This document shows positions 1 to 12,098 of a DNA stretch of 64,000 bases, piece by piece (positions within the stretch are counted from its first letter, which is position 1; the number at the start of each line of letters is the position of its first letter). The position numbers and the translations under genes are program-made. The notes below the pieces were generated by a model. It was not told where the DNA came from. It ran no database searches and saw nothing but the letters and a program-made list of their open reading frames with translations. Source of the stretch: Mesostigma viride (taxonomy: Eukaryota > Streptophyta > Mesostigmatophyceae > Mesostigmatales > Mesostigmataceae); contig RPFO01000744.1 in assembly GCA_009746045.1 (NCBI GenBank), forward strand, positions 161,001 to 225,000, given 5' to 3'.

Positions 1-1071
1 TGGTAGCGTTGGTGGTGCCAATGTGTGTGTGGGGGGTGTTCATGCGTTGTGGTTGCGGTGCTAGTGTGGTAGCGTTGGTGGTGCCAATGTGTGTGTGGGG
101 GGTGTTCATGCGTTGTGGTTGCGGTGCTAGTGTGGTAGCGTTGGTGGTGCCAATGTGTGTATGAGGGGGGTGTTCATGCGTTGTGGTTGCGGTGCTAGTG
201 TGGTAGCGTTGGTGGTGCCAATGTGTGTGTGGGGGGGGTGTTCATGCGTTGTGGTTGCGGTGCTAGTGTGGTAGCGTTGGTGGTGCCAATGTGTGTGTGT
301 GGGGGTGTTCATGCGTTGTGGTTGCGGTGCTAGTGTGGTAGCGTTGGTGGTGCCAATGTGTGTGTGGGGGGTGTTCATGCGTTGTGGTTGCGGTGCTAGT
401 GTGGTAGCGTTGGTGGTGCCAATGTGTGTGTGTGGGGGTGTTCATGCGTTGTGGTTGCGGTGCTAGTGTGGTAGCGTTGGTGGTGCCAATGTGTGTGTGT
501 GGGGGTGTTCATGCGTTGTGGTTGCGGTGCTAGTGTGGTAGCGTTGGTGGTGCCAATGTGTGTGTGGGGGGTGTTCATGCGTTGTGGTTGCGGTGCTAGT
601 GTGGTAGCGTTGGTGGTGCCAATGTGTGTGTGGGGGGGTGTTCATGCGTTGTGGTTGCGGTGCTAGTGTGGTAGCGTTGGTGGTGCCAATGTGTGTTTGA
701 GGGGGGTGTTCATGCGTTGTGGTTGCGGTGCTAGTGTGGTAGCGTTGGTGGTGCCAATGTGTGTGTGGGGGGTGTTCATGCGTTGTGGTTGCGGTGCTAG
801 TGTGGTAGCGTTGGTGGTGCCAATGTGTGTGGGGGGGGTGTTCATGCGTTGTGGTTGCGGTGCTAGTGTGGTAGCGTTGGTGGTGCCAATGTGTGTATGA
901 GGGGGGTGTTCATGCGTTGTGGTTGCGGTGCTAGTGTGGTAGCGTTGGTGGTGCCCATGTGTGTTTGAGGGGGGTGTTCATGCGTTGTGGTTGCGGTGCT
1001 AGTGTGGTAGCGTTGGTGGTGCCAATGTGTGTATGGGGGGGGTGTTCATGCGTTGTGGTTGCGGTGTTATC
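1..1071. repeat. About 67-bp minisatellite, ~16 copies, runs off the window
   Basis: Each unit contains GTTCATGCGTTGTGGTTGC, then GTGCTAGTGTGGTAGCG, then a GTGTGTG/G-run segment of variable length. Copies are nearly identical and differ mainly in the GT and G runs. The array lies downstream, in minus orientation, of the last polycystin-like exon found, so it is probably intronic. The open frames here are repeat artefacts. Confidence 0.95.
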
Positions 1072-1314
1072 AATGTAATATCAATGAAACTGCTGTCATG
1101 AAACTGCTGTCTTGTGGTGATGTATGCGAAGCAGTGCAAGGCCAGACATGGCATGGTCCATGGTACCGAAGTCTCGGGTCAACTGTAAACGATGGACAGA
1201 TGACGATCAGGAGCACGTCGCACGAAGAGAAATCAGGGGCACGCAGAAGGGAAAAAAACAAATACAACTAATGGTTACCAAGTAAAACAACAGGGCCACG
1301 ATTTATGACCGTAC

Positions 1315-4300
1315 CGGTACGCGCATGCGGCCAGGCGTGTGCAGTCACGCATGCACAGCGACTGCCGCTCGCTGAAGTCCCAGGGTACCAGCGTGACGTT
1401 CTCGGGGGGGGTTTTGGATGGCCAGTCCGGGGGGAGGTAGAACCGCGGGCCGGTCCCGTCTAGGGCTCTCGCGGCCTGCAGGCTGCGCCCGTTGAAGCCG
1501 TCGCGTTTGTGGGCGAGATCTCCTCGCCGATACTCGCTCATGCTGAACTGGACGATCCTCCCCGCCACACTGAGGATGGGGGGTGGCGTTTGTAAGCAGA
1601 CCACCCACTCTTCCTGGGGGGTGCACGCATGCATCGGGGGGATGTGCAGAATGGGGGGGGATACTCGCCGTGTTAGGGGACACACACAGGGTTTGGGGGA
1701 GCACTCAGGGATCCTTGGGGAGGGGCGGATGCAAGGGGCACCGGCATTCATGTGCAGTCGATGCCATGTTCGTAAACCCATGAGTTGCATCTGCACATTC
1801 CTCGGGGAAGATGGGGCTTATTCGTGCAGCTAGTGGGAGAATGGGGCTTATTCGTGCAGCTAATGGGAGGATGGGGCTTATTCGTGCAGCTAATGGGAGG
1901 ATGGGGCTTATTCGTGCAGCTAATGGGAGGATGGGGCTTATTCGTGCAGCTAATGGGAGGATGGGGCTTATTCGTACAGCTAATGGGAGGATGGGGCTTG
2001 TTCATGCAACTAATGAGAGAAAGGGGTTTATTCGTTCAACTAATGGGAGAAAGGGGCTTATTCGTGCAACTTATGGGATGCATAAGCCGATGGCCATGTT
2101 TATCAATTTCACTACAGCGAAGCTTTCAAAAGATATACCGTGCTCAGATGCGCTGGTATGCATTAGATGGAGGACCGGCCATGTGCTCTGGTTGCGAGGC
2201 GAATGAGAACAGTCCAGACATGATTATCGTGAGCTAATAGGATAGTATGCTGCTACTACAACAGTATCAAATGGAGGGCCTACCATGTGCTGCTCTGGTA
2301 CATAGATGCGAACGAGAATAATGGCCCCCACAGGATGTCATCTGGCCTGCTATCACCACGTCCTCCAGACCAACCGGTGTCCTGCTCTATGTGGAAATAA
2401 CGGGACAGCCGTCATGCCATGGGAAGCCCCTGTTTGCATAGCTGGTCGTTGGCAATTAATAGGCCCATGCCATAGGTCTGTCTCAGCCAATGCGGGCATG
2501 TATGTCATGCCATGCCCTGCCATGCCCTGCCATGCCCTGCCATGCCCTGCCATGCCCTGCCCTGCCCTGCCCTGCCCTGCCCTGCCCTGCCCTGCCCTGC
2601 CCTGCCCTGCCCTGCCCTGCCCTGCCCTGCCCTGCCCTGCCCTGCCCTGCCCTGCCCTGCCCTGCCCTGCCCTGCCCTGCCCTGCCCTGCCCTGCCCTGC
2701 CGTGCCGTGCCGTGCCGTGCCGTGCCGTGCCGTGCCGTCCCGTGCCGTCCCGTGCCGTCCCGTGCCGTCCCGTTCCGTTCCGTTTCGTTCCGTTCCGTTC
2801 CGTTCCGTTCCGTTCCGTTCCGTTCCGTTCCGTTCCGTTCCGTTCCGTTCCGTTCCGTTCCGTTGCGTTGCGTTGCGTTGCGTTGCGTTGCGTTGCGTTG
2901 CGTTGCGTTGCGTTCCGTTCCGTTGCGTTGCGTTCCGTTGCGTTGCATTGCGTTGCGTTGCGTTGCGTTCCGTTGCGTTGCGTTGCGTTCCGTGCCATGC
3001 CATGCCATGCCATGCCATGCCATGCCATGCCATGCCATGCCATGCCATGCCATGCCATGCCATGCCATGCCATGCCATGCCATGCCATGCCATGCCATGC
3101 CATGCCATGCCATGCCATGCCATGCCATGCCATGCCATGCCACGCCACGCCATGCCACGCCATGCCATGCCACGCCATGCCGTGCCTTACCATTCCGGCG
3201 TGCATGCGTGCCTCGTCACTTGTCACAACTTCATCCTGCCCCGCCCATGACGCATGATGGGCTGCTTTTACAATGGCAGGCCACACAAGAGCAACTTCCT
3301 AGTGACTTTCTTGTGACTTTCTTACAAGGCCAGGGCATGCATTTGCGCAACGCACCAGCGACCTGAACAGTCATGCTTAGAAGCCCTGAAACCTGCTTCA
3401 CTTTCATCACTCGGTTACAACGATATCGCCCAGCCATCGGAGACATGGCTGCAACCACGGCAGACACCGAGCATCTAGAAAATAAGAAGGCGTTGGTGGT
3501 GTCCTTTGCGCACATCGTGACATCATAACATTTTCATGCCATAAGCACCTACTTGCCACCGTCACATATGCACACCTTGGATGGCAGGAACAGCTCTGCG
3601 AACACCATGCCCTCATAGTGCTCAAACGGCTGCTTCGCCTGAAAATAGCAGTCCTCGCCGCCCCCGTTGAGTGCCTCGGCCGTGCACGCGCCCTTTCTGC
3701 GTGCAGCGTCCCGCCGCAGTTCCAAGACCCGAGACCCAACATGATTCCAAAGCCCAACGCAATTCCAGGACATGTAGCCCATCAAAAGAACAAGGGAGTG
3801 ATTGGCGACATCTGTCCTTGCTCAGGTTCTCTACATGGATAGTCGTCCTTATCATGCGGACAAATGTCGTGTGTGCCACTAGGTGCGTGGAGCGAGAGTA
3901 AGGACATTAAGGACACTGCATGTGAACGGAATGCCCACGTGCTAAGCACGCCTTGCCTACGGACACAGCACCTCCACGACCATTGACAATGACAGGGGGG
4001 GGAGTGGAGGCCGAAAGAGGTACGATGTTTGTGAGAGGGTAGGGTATGCGGGAGGCGGGTGCAAGTAAGCGACGCGTGCAGACAACCATATAAGGTGGGG
4101 GGGGCGAATTCTGAGGACAGCAAAGTCAGGAACGAGGGCTTCTGAAAGGGAAAGAAAACGAGTAGGGGGGGGGGGGAAGCGACTGGACAAATGGAAGGGG
4201 CCTGGTGGGGGCCCTTGAGAGGGATACATTAATTATCACGAAGACTGCGTCACGTGGGTACCCATGAAGGAACCTTCAACCCTTATACACGATGAGGAGG

Positions 4301-7300
4301 GAGGGCGCCCCTAGCTTCTCTCACTGCCCTGAACCGGGCAGGCCACGGAGCGATCTGTCTCCGCATCACGGTGCGGGCGCAACTGTGGGTGCAATAAAGC
4401 TTCGGCATAGCAAAAGCATGGGGGATGCAGTAAGGCTGCCCCGGCCATGGTCCAGAGCCCACAAATGGGAGATGAGAGGGATATTGGGGGGGAAAGTCAA
4501 ATGGAGACTCATCGGGCTGCTGCACCATTCAGTAAAATTAGCTGGCAAGGCCTACTCAGCGAGCGAGGGTTGTCATCTGCAGGTACATAAACTGCTTGAA
4601 TATAATAGAAGACGCGCATCCGCGAACCAGCGGCGCAAAGACCTTTGATGATTGCCAGGCAATAGCATTCAGAGTTTGTAACAAGGATCCTTGCCAGCCA
4701 GTAGTCCGCACATCCTGTACGGACTTTTAGGAATTGGGTGAGATCTCACTGTCAACCCACGCCACTAGGCAAGTCCTAGTCACTTGCACACGTTCCCAAA
4801 GGACACCTCCTTGCACACCTGCATTTACTTGTGTGATATATATAATATTATTATACATGTGGATGTACATACTCACTTGCACACGTTCCAGAATGATGCA
4901 TCCTTTTTGCCGGAACCCTCCGCCACCTCCTGGAACTTGTAGTCGAGCTGCACCGCGATGTGGACCAGATCCTTCCTCCACCCGCAATCCAGCTGGGAAA
5001 GGTGGCAGGCAGGCAGAGCGTGGACAAGGTGGCATGAAGATCACACGGACAAGGTGGCAAGGACAAGGTGGCAAGGACAAGGTGGCAAGGGCAAGGTAGC
5101 AAGGACAAGGTAGCAAGGACAAGGTAGCAAGGACAAGGTGGCAAGGGCAAGGTGGCAAGGGCAAGGTAGCAAGGGCAAGGTAGCAAGGACAAGGTAGCAA
5201 GGGCAAGGTGGCAAGGGCAAGGTGGCAAGGACAAGGTGGCAAGGACAAGGTGGCAAGGGCAAGGTAGCAAGGACAAGGTGGCAAGGACAAGGTGGCAAGG
5301 ACAAGGTGGCAAGGACAAGGTAGCAAGGACAAGATAGCAAGGACAAGGCAGCAAGGACAAGGTAGCCAGGACAAGGTAGCAAGGACAAGGTGGCAAGGAC
5401 AAGGTGGCAAGGACAAGGTAGCAAGGACAAGGTGGCAAGGACAAGGTGGCAAGGGCAAGGTAGCAAGGACAAGGTGGCAAGGGCAAGGTGGCAAGGGCAA
5501 GGTGGCAAGGGCAAGGTGGCAAGGACAAGGTAGCAAGGACAAGGTGGCAAGGGCAAGGTGGCAAGGGCAAGGTGGCAAGGGCAAGGTAGCAAGGACAAGG
5601 TGGCAAGGACAAGGTGGCAAGGGCAAGGTGGCAAGGGCAAGGTGGCAAGGGCAAGGTGGCAAGGGCAAGGTAGCAAGGGCAAGGTAGCAAGGACAAGGTA
5701 GCAAGGGCAAGGTGGCAAGGGCAAGGTGGCAAGGACAAGGTGGCAAGGACAAGGTAGCAAGGACAAGGTAGCAAGGGCAAGGTGGCAAGGGCAAGGTGGC
5801 AAGGGCAAGGTAGCAAGGACAAGGTGGCAAGGGCAAGGTGGCAAGGGCAAGGTGGCAAGGACAAGGTAGCAAGGACAAGGTAGCAAGGGCAAGGTAGCAA
5901 GGACAAGGTGGCAAGGGCAAGGTGGCAAGGACAAGGTAGCAAGGACAAGGTAGCAAGGACAAGGTGGCAAGGACAAGGTGGCAAGGACAAGGTGGCAAGG
6001 GCAAGGTAGCAAGGACAAGATAGCAAGGACAAGGCAGCAAGGACAAGGTGGCAAGGACAAGGTGGCAAGGACAAGGTAGCAAGGACAAGATAGCAAGGGC
6101 AAGGTGGCAAGGACAAGGTAGCAAGGACAAGGTAGCAAGGACAAGGTGGCAAGGGCAAGGTGGCAAGGGCAAGGTGGCAAGGACAAGGTGGCAAGGGCAA
6201 GGTGGCAAGGGCAAGGTGGCAAGGGCAAGGTGGCAAGGGCAAGGTGGCAAGGACAAGGTGGCAAGGACAAGGTGGCAAGGACAAGGTGGCAAGGGCAAGG
6301 TAGCAAGGACAAGGTGGCAAGGGCAAGGTGGCAAGGGCAAGGTGGCAAGGACAAGGTAGCAAGGGCAAGGTGGCAAGGGCAAGGTAGCAAGGGCAAGGTA
6401 GCAAGGGCAAGGTAGCAAGGGCAAGGTGGCAAGGGCAAGGTGGCAAGGACAAGGTGGCAAGGGCAAGGTGGCAAGGACAAGGTAGCAAGCAGTAGCAAGG
6501 TGACAGGGCACGATGCACATAAGACAAAGGTTTTCGAAAACAAAAGGCAAGTAAGCTGCAGTTCTGCTGCGACAGGTGGCAGTTGTGGCGCCCGGCGCAG
6601 AAATGACCCAGTTGTGCTCTTGGCCATGGTGCTTTGATCAGATAATAGAGCGCTTGATAAGATAATGGAGTGTGACAATAAAGGTTCCCCTTGTTGAGAC
6701 AATACAGTGCCCATAATAAGATGATAGAGCCCTAGTTAAGATATGACAATCGAGCGTTTGATAAGATGATAGAGGGCTTGATAAGGTAATGGAGTGCTTG
6801 ATAAGATGATGGAGTGCCTTCATACGATAATGGAGCTCCTTGATAAAAAAGTAGGGAGCGGCGCAAGGCGATCCCTGTACCCTGCCTTCTATTGCAACAA
6901 TGCATTCGTGCAGTGCCAACTCTGATGGGTTGGACCTGGGAGCACCGGGCTCGAGCTGTACAGCTTAAGGCGGACCGTGCATCGTATAATACTACCGCCG
7001 TACCGAGCAACCAAACCAGCCGAAGCCCTCGGCCTCCCCATCGGCGCAGTTGCCGTCCCCGCACTTGGACTCGGCCCACAGGTCGGTCACCTGGACCACG
7101 GCTCCGCATTTCACGACAGGCACTCCACATTTCACACCAGGTATTCAAATGTCACGAGAGGCATTCCACATTTCAGGACAGGCATTGAATGATGCCCGCA
7201 TCAACCAGTCAAATGTGAAAGGAATCAATTGCCAAGAGCAGAAAATGTGCGATTGGAAGCGAAGGCTGCTGCCCGTGATGACCACCGCTGAACATGTTGC

Positions 7301-9923
7301 CTGGCACACGGTTCGTTAGCGACACCAACATGCCCACACACTAAAGAGATAGGCAACTGCTATTTCACAGCATTACAAGGAAATCACTATCTCGTAACAT
7401 TACTAGGGAATCACTATTTCGTAACATTACTAGGGATTTACTATCTCCCAATGTTGCTAGGCGGTCACAATTGCGCATCTCTACCAGGTATTTCACTAGT
7501 CCACAACGTGATGCAACTTGTTAAGTCCTAGCCAGCCATGGCACTGACAGTGTTGAGGCATCAGCAACAGATCGCATGCAGGAGGCGTACACAGAGCATA
7601 CTCCTCCAGAAGGCTTCTAGAGATAGGGAACGCCAAACGCTAAACCCTAAACCCTAACCCTTCCAGTTAGAAGGACTTAGGGAGCGAGTAGGGAACGCGC
7701 GGCCACACACACCGTGTGGTTAAGCCAGTCGTACACCTCCTGCGGGCTGTCAAACTCCCTCAGCACGTTGCCCTGCTCGTCTTTGGGCGCCAGGTGCGCG
7801 AAGCTGTGTAATTGGCGGGTTTGGAAGAAACAGAAATATTAAATACATGGAGAGGTGGTACACCATGGTTTACATTAATAACGAAGCAGATAGGAGGTGG
7901 AACACGTCCCCCTGGTCATCTTGGGGGACCGGGTGGGAGAGGCTGGCGCGATGGGTAGGGTGAATGCAAGCATATACCGGTGGCGCAAAACGGTTTATCG
8001 ACAAACAGAGCAAATATCAATGCTGCAGACTGTGTGTCTGTCCATCTTGGGGCACAAGGTGCAACAAGCTGCAGTGGGGGGTAGGATGGGATGCACGCAG
8101 GAGTTGACAGAAGCGCAAACATGACACATCGTATAGCAAGCTGCACTATGAGATACTATACCATGCTATACTATACTGTACTACTATACTGCACTATACT
8201 ACATCATACTACATTGTACTTCTACTATATCATTGCAGTGGTCTGCACCGATGTGGGCGAGCACCAGGGGGGTGTGAAAGCTGATAAGCTGCACGGCAAT
8301 CGGCAGGGTTGGAAGAAATGCGCGTAGAGTCTGAAGTGAAAAAAATAACTTTCTGCAACATGGAGGGAGAAACACAGGTGGCGCTTGCGCGGTCATGTCG
8401 CTTGTCGACGCACGCACTTAGGATCAGGTTGGCGCAGGCGCGCGCATAGGGTGCCCGTGGGGGAAGAAGGCGCACGCATGTGGGTGCCCGTGGTGGCAGC
8501 GTTGGCAGCAGACGCATGCCTAGTGGATGTTGGGGGCAGCCACGCCGGCTGGACTGGGCAGGCCCAGCAAACTCAAACCCACCACCTCGCACTCCCAAAT
8601 AGCATTCATCGATATGAGATGCGGAGGTCTCCACGCAATCACAGCATTGTAGTACAGGATTATATTTATTAGATAGATATACTATATTGTATCTATCCCC
8701 AGCACTATCTCCAGCCCAGTGAGTGGACCACGGATTGAGTTTAGTAGCCGCTGTCCCAGACACATTCATGGCTGGTAGACGGTTGCATGGACATGCGTAC
8801 TATACACGAGGTAAAGAGGTAGCAGCCTGCGTTGTCAAGGAATGGATACTGGGGCTTAGGACTAGGTAGGGCACTGGATAATGTCATGGATGAGGGCTCG
8901 GGACTAGACAGAGGCCACACTGTGGACGGCAGCTACAGCCAGGAGCAATAATGATAGGAGCGGTAGGGTACTGGATGACGTCATGGATGAGAGCTCGGGA
9001 CTAGACAGAGGCCACACTGTGGACGGCAGCGACAGCCAGGAGCACGAATGATCGGGGCGGTAGGGTACTGGATGACGTCCTGGATGAGGGCTCAGGACTA
9101 GACAGAGGCCACACTGTGGACGGCAGCGACAGCCAGGAACAGGAATTATAGGGGCGGCAGGGTACTGGATGACGTCATGGATGGGGGCTCGGGACTAGCC
9201 AGGGGCTGTACGGATGGCAGCGTGCTCATTGGAAACCTGAATTGCTTGGGCAATGCATGTAGTAGTAAGATTGTAGTTAACGTTACAAATGACCAGGCAT
9301 TCTCAAGTAACTTGCGAGCCAGCTCCGGTCCCGAAGTGTTGCCGCTGCCGACCGATTGCCACCGATAAATCCCGTTCACACGAGGAAGCACTGCCGATAA
9401 GGCATGATCAAGTGAGTAAACACGTGAAGGGGCTCGCTATCCCATGCTTTTGTCTGTGCGTTGTCACATCCCGCATGAATTCCGCCCTGACGGAGGAAGA
9501 AGAGCATGATTTAGGACGCGATACAAGTGGCGTTCCTTGCTTGAGTTCAAAGGATCTACGCACACGAAGAAACATGCTGAAGTGAAACGCAGCACACGTG
9601 CTCAGCCGCTCTTAGAATTCGGACAATCTAGTGATGCTGTTACGCCACAACACACGGCCACGGCCGCCTTACAATGCACTCCGCACCCGATTACGTACTA
9701 TATGCACACTCGATGACATTTACCTTCGGTTGATATCGAATCCCAGAAAGGAGCGCCTTTGCAACACCAGGAGGGGCATGTACATGGCCATGAATGCCAC
9801 GAATGAGAGTAACAGGAAGTAGTGTCGCCGATTGTGAAGGACGGCATTGTAACGTCTCCGTAGGCCTTCCAGCAGCAACTGCTCACGTTCGCTGAATTCT
9901 TGCCATGAATCGTTTCCCGTCAT
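1315..9923 (-). CDS. Polycystin-like algal membrane protein, N-terminal part (6 exons, partial)
   Basis: Exons assembled by splice phase on the minus strand: 9923-9724 (ATG start), 7803-7713, 7090-7004, 4992-4877, 3696-3576 and about 1547-1315. Every junction except the last acceptor joins in frame between AG and GT. Exon 1 has a charged N-terminus and one hydrophobic helix (YFLLLSFVAFMAMYMPLLV) followed by VLQRR and a FDIN motif. Exons 2-4 read EVYDWLNHT, then VTDLWAESKCGDGNCAD, FGWFGCS and LDCGWRKDLVHI, then FWNVC. A TM helix, a W-rich loop, CGDG-C and FG-FGC-DCG in this order are typical of the extracellular region of algal polycystin/PKD2-like channels (family knowledge). Exon 6 keeps a Cys-rich stretch (LCMRDCTRLAACAY) and may splice on at CCG|GTACGG (1315/1314). 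The channel domain is not in the window. The exon 6 acceptor is uncertain: 1548 is in phase, 1570 has the better pyrimidine tract. Channel function is inferred. Confidence 0.6.
1745..2095. repeat. 30-bp minisatellite, ~10 copies
   Basis: The unit is ATGGGGCTTATTCGTG followed by CAGCTAATGGGAGG. Copies 1-7 are nearly perfect and the last three drift (AAAGGGG in place of GATGGGG). It lies in intron 5 of the polycystin-like gene. Open frames on both strands are artefacts. Confidence 0.95.
2506..3186. repeat. Pentanucleotide array with homogeneous blocks of changing unit
   Basis: Period 5 is kept for about 670 bp while the unit changes in blocks: CCATG/CCCTG, then CCCTG (about 2546-2700), CCGTG and CCGTC (2701-2770), CCGTT (2771-2862), GCGTT with CCGTT (2863-2990), then CCATG with a few CCACG. 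It lies in intron 5 of the polycystin-like gene. No stop codon occurs in several frames, which explains the 220-310-residue open frames here. They are not genes. Confidence 0.97.
5035..6488. repeat. 14-bp minisatellite adjoining a splice acceptor
   Basis: About 100 copies of AAGGACAAGGTGGC, with G/A variants at two positions (AAGGGC, GGTAGC). On the coding (minus) strand this is pyrimidine-rich (TTGCCACCTTGTCC) and ends about 40 nt before the exon 4 acceptor (CCACCTTTCCCAG at 4993), whose own tract resembles the unit. Long open frames on both strands are artefacts of the 14-bp period. Confidence 0.95.
6632..6845. repeat. Degenerate ~21-bp tandem repeat
   Basis: About eight diverged copies of a GATAAGATGATGGAGTGCTT-like unit in intron 3 of the polycystin-like gene. 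Much more diverged than the neighbouring arrays. Confidence 0.7.
7376..7475. repeat. ~27-bp repeat, three to four copies
   Basis: ATCACTATTTCGTAACATT followed by ACTAGGGA recurs about three times with drift. It lies in intron 2 of the polycystin-like gene. Confidence 0.7.
7640..7663. repeat. Short interstitial plant-type telomere-like tract
   Basis: Just over two CCCTAAA units with flanking partial units (CTAAACCCTAAACCCTAACCC). This matches the TTTAGGG telomere repeat of plants and many green algae. At this length it could be chance or a repaired break. Confidence 0.5.
8860..9212. repeat. 97-bp tandem repeat, ~3.5 copies
   Basis: GGATGACGTCATGGATGAG starts at 8876, 8973, 9070 and 9167, exactly 97 bp apart. 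Each is followed by GACTAGACAGAGGCCACAC and GACAGCCAGGAGCA. It lies in intron 1 of the polycystin-like gene. Confidence 0.92.
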
Positions 9924-12098
9924 TTCGATCGCAATGAATTACGTTGTCTTATTGCTCATGAAACGTTGTCATATGCAGCCTCAGCTTCCATTTCACTAGA
10001 CTGTGGAGATGTGTAAGCTTCCTGTGTAGACGCCGAACAACAATATCATCAAGCTGACTAGACCATGCGCATGTCCGACATGCCATGGAGCCAGGATGGG
10101 GTGAACGTCGACATCGGCCACCAATGTGATCACGTACGTTAACTACGGGCTGTCTTGAATGTCATTCCACTTATTGTTAGGGCTTAAATTTTCTGCACCC
10201 ACCATACCGGCTGATCAGATTGCTTCTACAGTACGACGGACGGGGCTTTCGGCAATAGTAATTCCCGGCTTGATGTGGCATGGACATTTTGATATCCATT
10301 CAGTGCCCAACTCACTGCCATCAGCCACTGCCGCTGCCATGGGCCTGTGGCTACTGGAGTCACTGCATGCCACGTCTTGGTGTTCATGTGGAATGCTCGT
10401 ACATACGCGGCTACCTTGGGTGTTTTCCGTGCTTGCCGATTAACCTATCGGCACTCGACATGCACGCACAAAAGTTACCGCGGGAAGCAACAGTGTTTGA
10501 TGACTTGGCGGGCTTGATGAGGCCTCATATTTCCCGCGGGCGGTTCCAGGCGCAAATAATTCTAAACAACAAGCTCCCGCGCGAACTTCGGGTGAGCAGC
10601 GCAGCAGGACGCAGAGGTACAGTAGTAACAGTGCTGTAGTTACTGTAAACATGCAACATTGTTGATTCCAGCGCAGTCAGTGTGTGATCCGGTTATTCCC
10701 GGGAGCAACCCAGACCTGCAATTGCTGGTCATGTGTCACTGGCGCCGGCGATCTTAGTAATTGCCCGGGCTGACGTGACACTGTGGAGGAATTCCTGTCC
10801 AAGCGAGCACGCAACGGGGAGCTAGTTCAGCCGTCGAAAGGCGGTGCTTTCTTGCTGTCTTGTTGTCGCAATACTCTGGTTCTGTTTGCTGCAGTTTTTC
10901 TTCGCCCGGTCCGCTGATGGTGGGATGTGCTGGCCTTGTCGTCTCAATGACGAATTCTGATAGCGTAGAACTTCTATTACGGCTCTGCTTCAGCATGCAA
11001 TGATTTCTGTTTATCTGCGGGTGTAGAGAAGCTTGCAATTAACAACCAGCGTTGTTCTATTTTGCTGGGCTGTGGCTTGGAGTCGTAAGGGCCAGTTTTG
11101 AGCTTCCGCTGTGAGCTGCGGTTTCTTTTTCAAGGGTGGTGCCCGCGACGTTTGCTTTTACAATCGTCTCCTTGAGACATGGAATCGGCAAGTATCGATT
11201 TGTGTCGAGCCAGTTGGTGTTTGAAGTCAAGTCTATGGGGGGCTATTTCTTTCTGGGCATTTGCTGTCAGCTATGATGTACACCCCTATCTTGCGTGTTT
11301 TTGGAGACGCAGCGGGCACATCGGCAAGCTGTCAGCGGAGCTCGGTAACGTGGATGCCTACTTGCTGGATTACTATGCCCTTGCTGGATTACCGCCTACT
11401 TGGTGTGAGTTTGCATCATGCTTTTCCATCTAGGAGAGTATAGACTAGTGGAAGGGGTTCTAGGCAGCCGACTAGACTTCTTCTGCATTGGTGGCACCAC
11501 GACCAAGTGTGGGGGCAAGCTAGAGGAATCCCCAGTCATGTCAGCCGCTTTGTTTGTTGGTGGCAGGGTTGTGTTCATGAAGCCTCCGTCGTGGGGTCAA
11601 CCCCAGCGCCAGGATGTGTGGGAAGTTGTTATGGAAACTAGCCCTAGTGCTAGCACCGGATGCCAGGCCTGTTTTGCTTGATTGATGCCGTCGACTTGTT
11701 GAACACACCAAAACAATTTTGATGTTGTATAAAACGGGTGGTGGTGGCGGGGTGCCAATTATTGGGCAGAGCAGCAATGGTTTTTGCCTCCTCTGTCATT
11801 CCTGAGTCCGTGGCGAAAGCACTGAAGTTGTAGGTTAGGTGTCTGGGCTGGGACGTAACAGTAGCCACCAGGACTGGTTTCCCCCATTTGGAGGTGTCCT
11901 GGTGGATGCAGGGCTGTTGTGTCAATTCCTGCTGTAGAGACGCCCCTGCTAGTTATGGAGGGCGATACTTACAAGTCCCCCGCTGGATCGGCAGTCGGCT
12001 GAGTGTGTGGATTTGTGGGTGACTCATGGCAAGGGCTCATGCAGGAGTCAGGACCCTACCTTGGTGGGTGATGCATATTTAGGGCTCATAGTTCCTAT
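9924..12098. other. No gene recognised
   Basis: This interval lies upstream of the polycystin-like start codon. It has only short open frames without recognisable motifs. The first few hundred bases upstream of 9923 probably include the promoter, but I see no element I can name. Confidence 0.4.

Noticed and set aside
1275-1796. Whole 173-codon minus frame as a gene
   Set aside because: Only about 1547-1315 looks like protein. The upstream part is intron with a pyrimidine tract.
2306-3366. Open frames of 220-314 codons on both strands
   Set aside because: Artefact of the 5-bp array in an intron.
4727-6714. Open frames of 550-607 codons on the minus strand (LPPCPCHLALAT type)
   Set aside because: The 14-bp array gives stop-free frames. 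The only real coding segment inside is the 116-nt exon 4992-4877.
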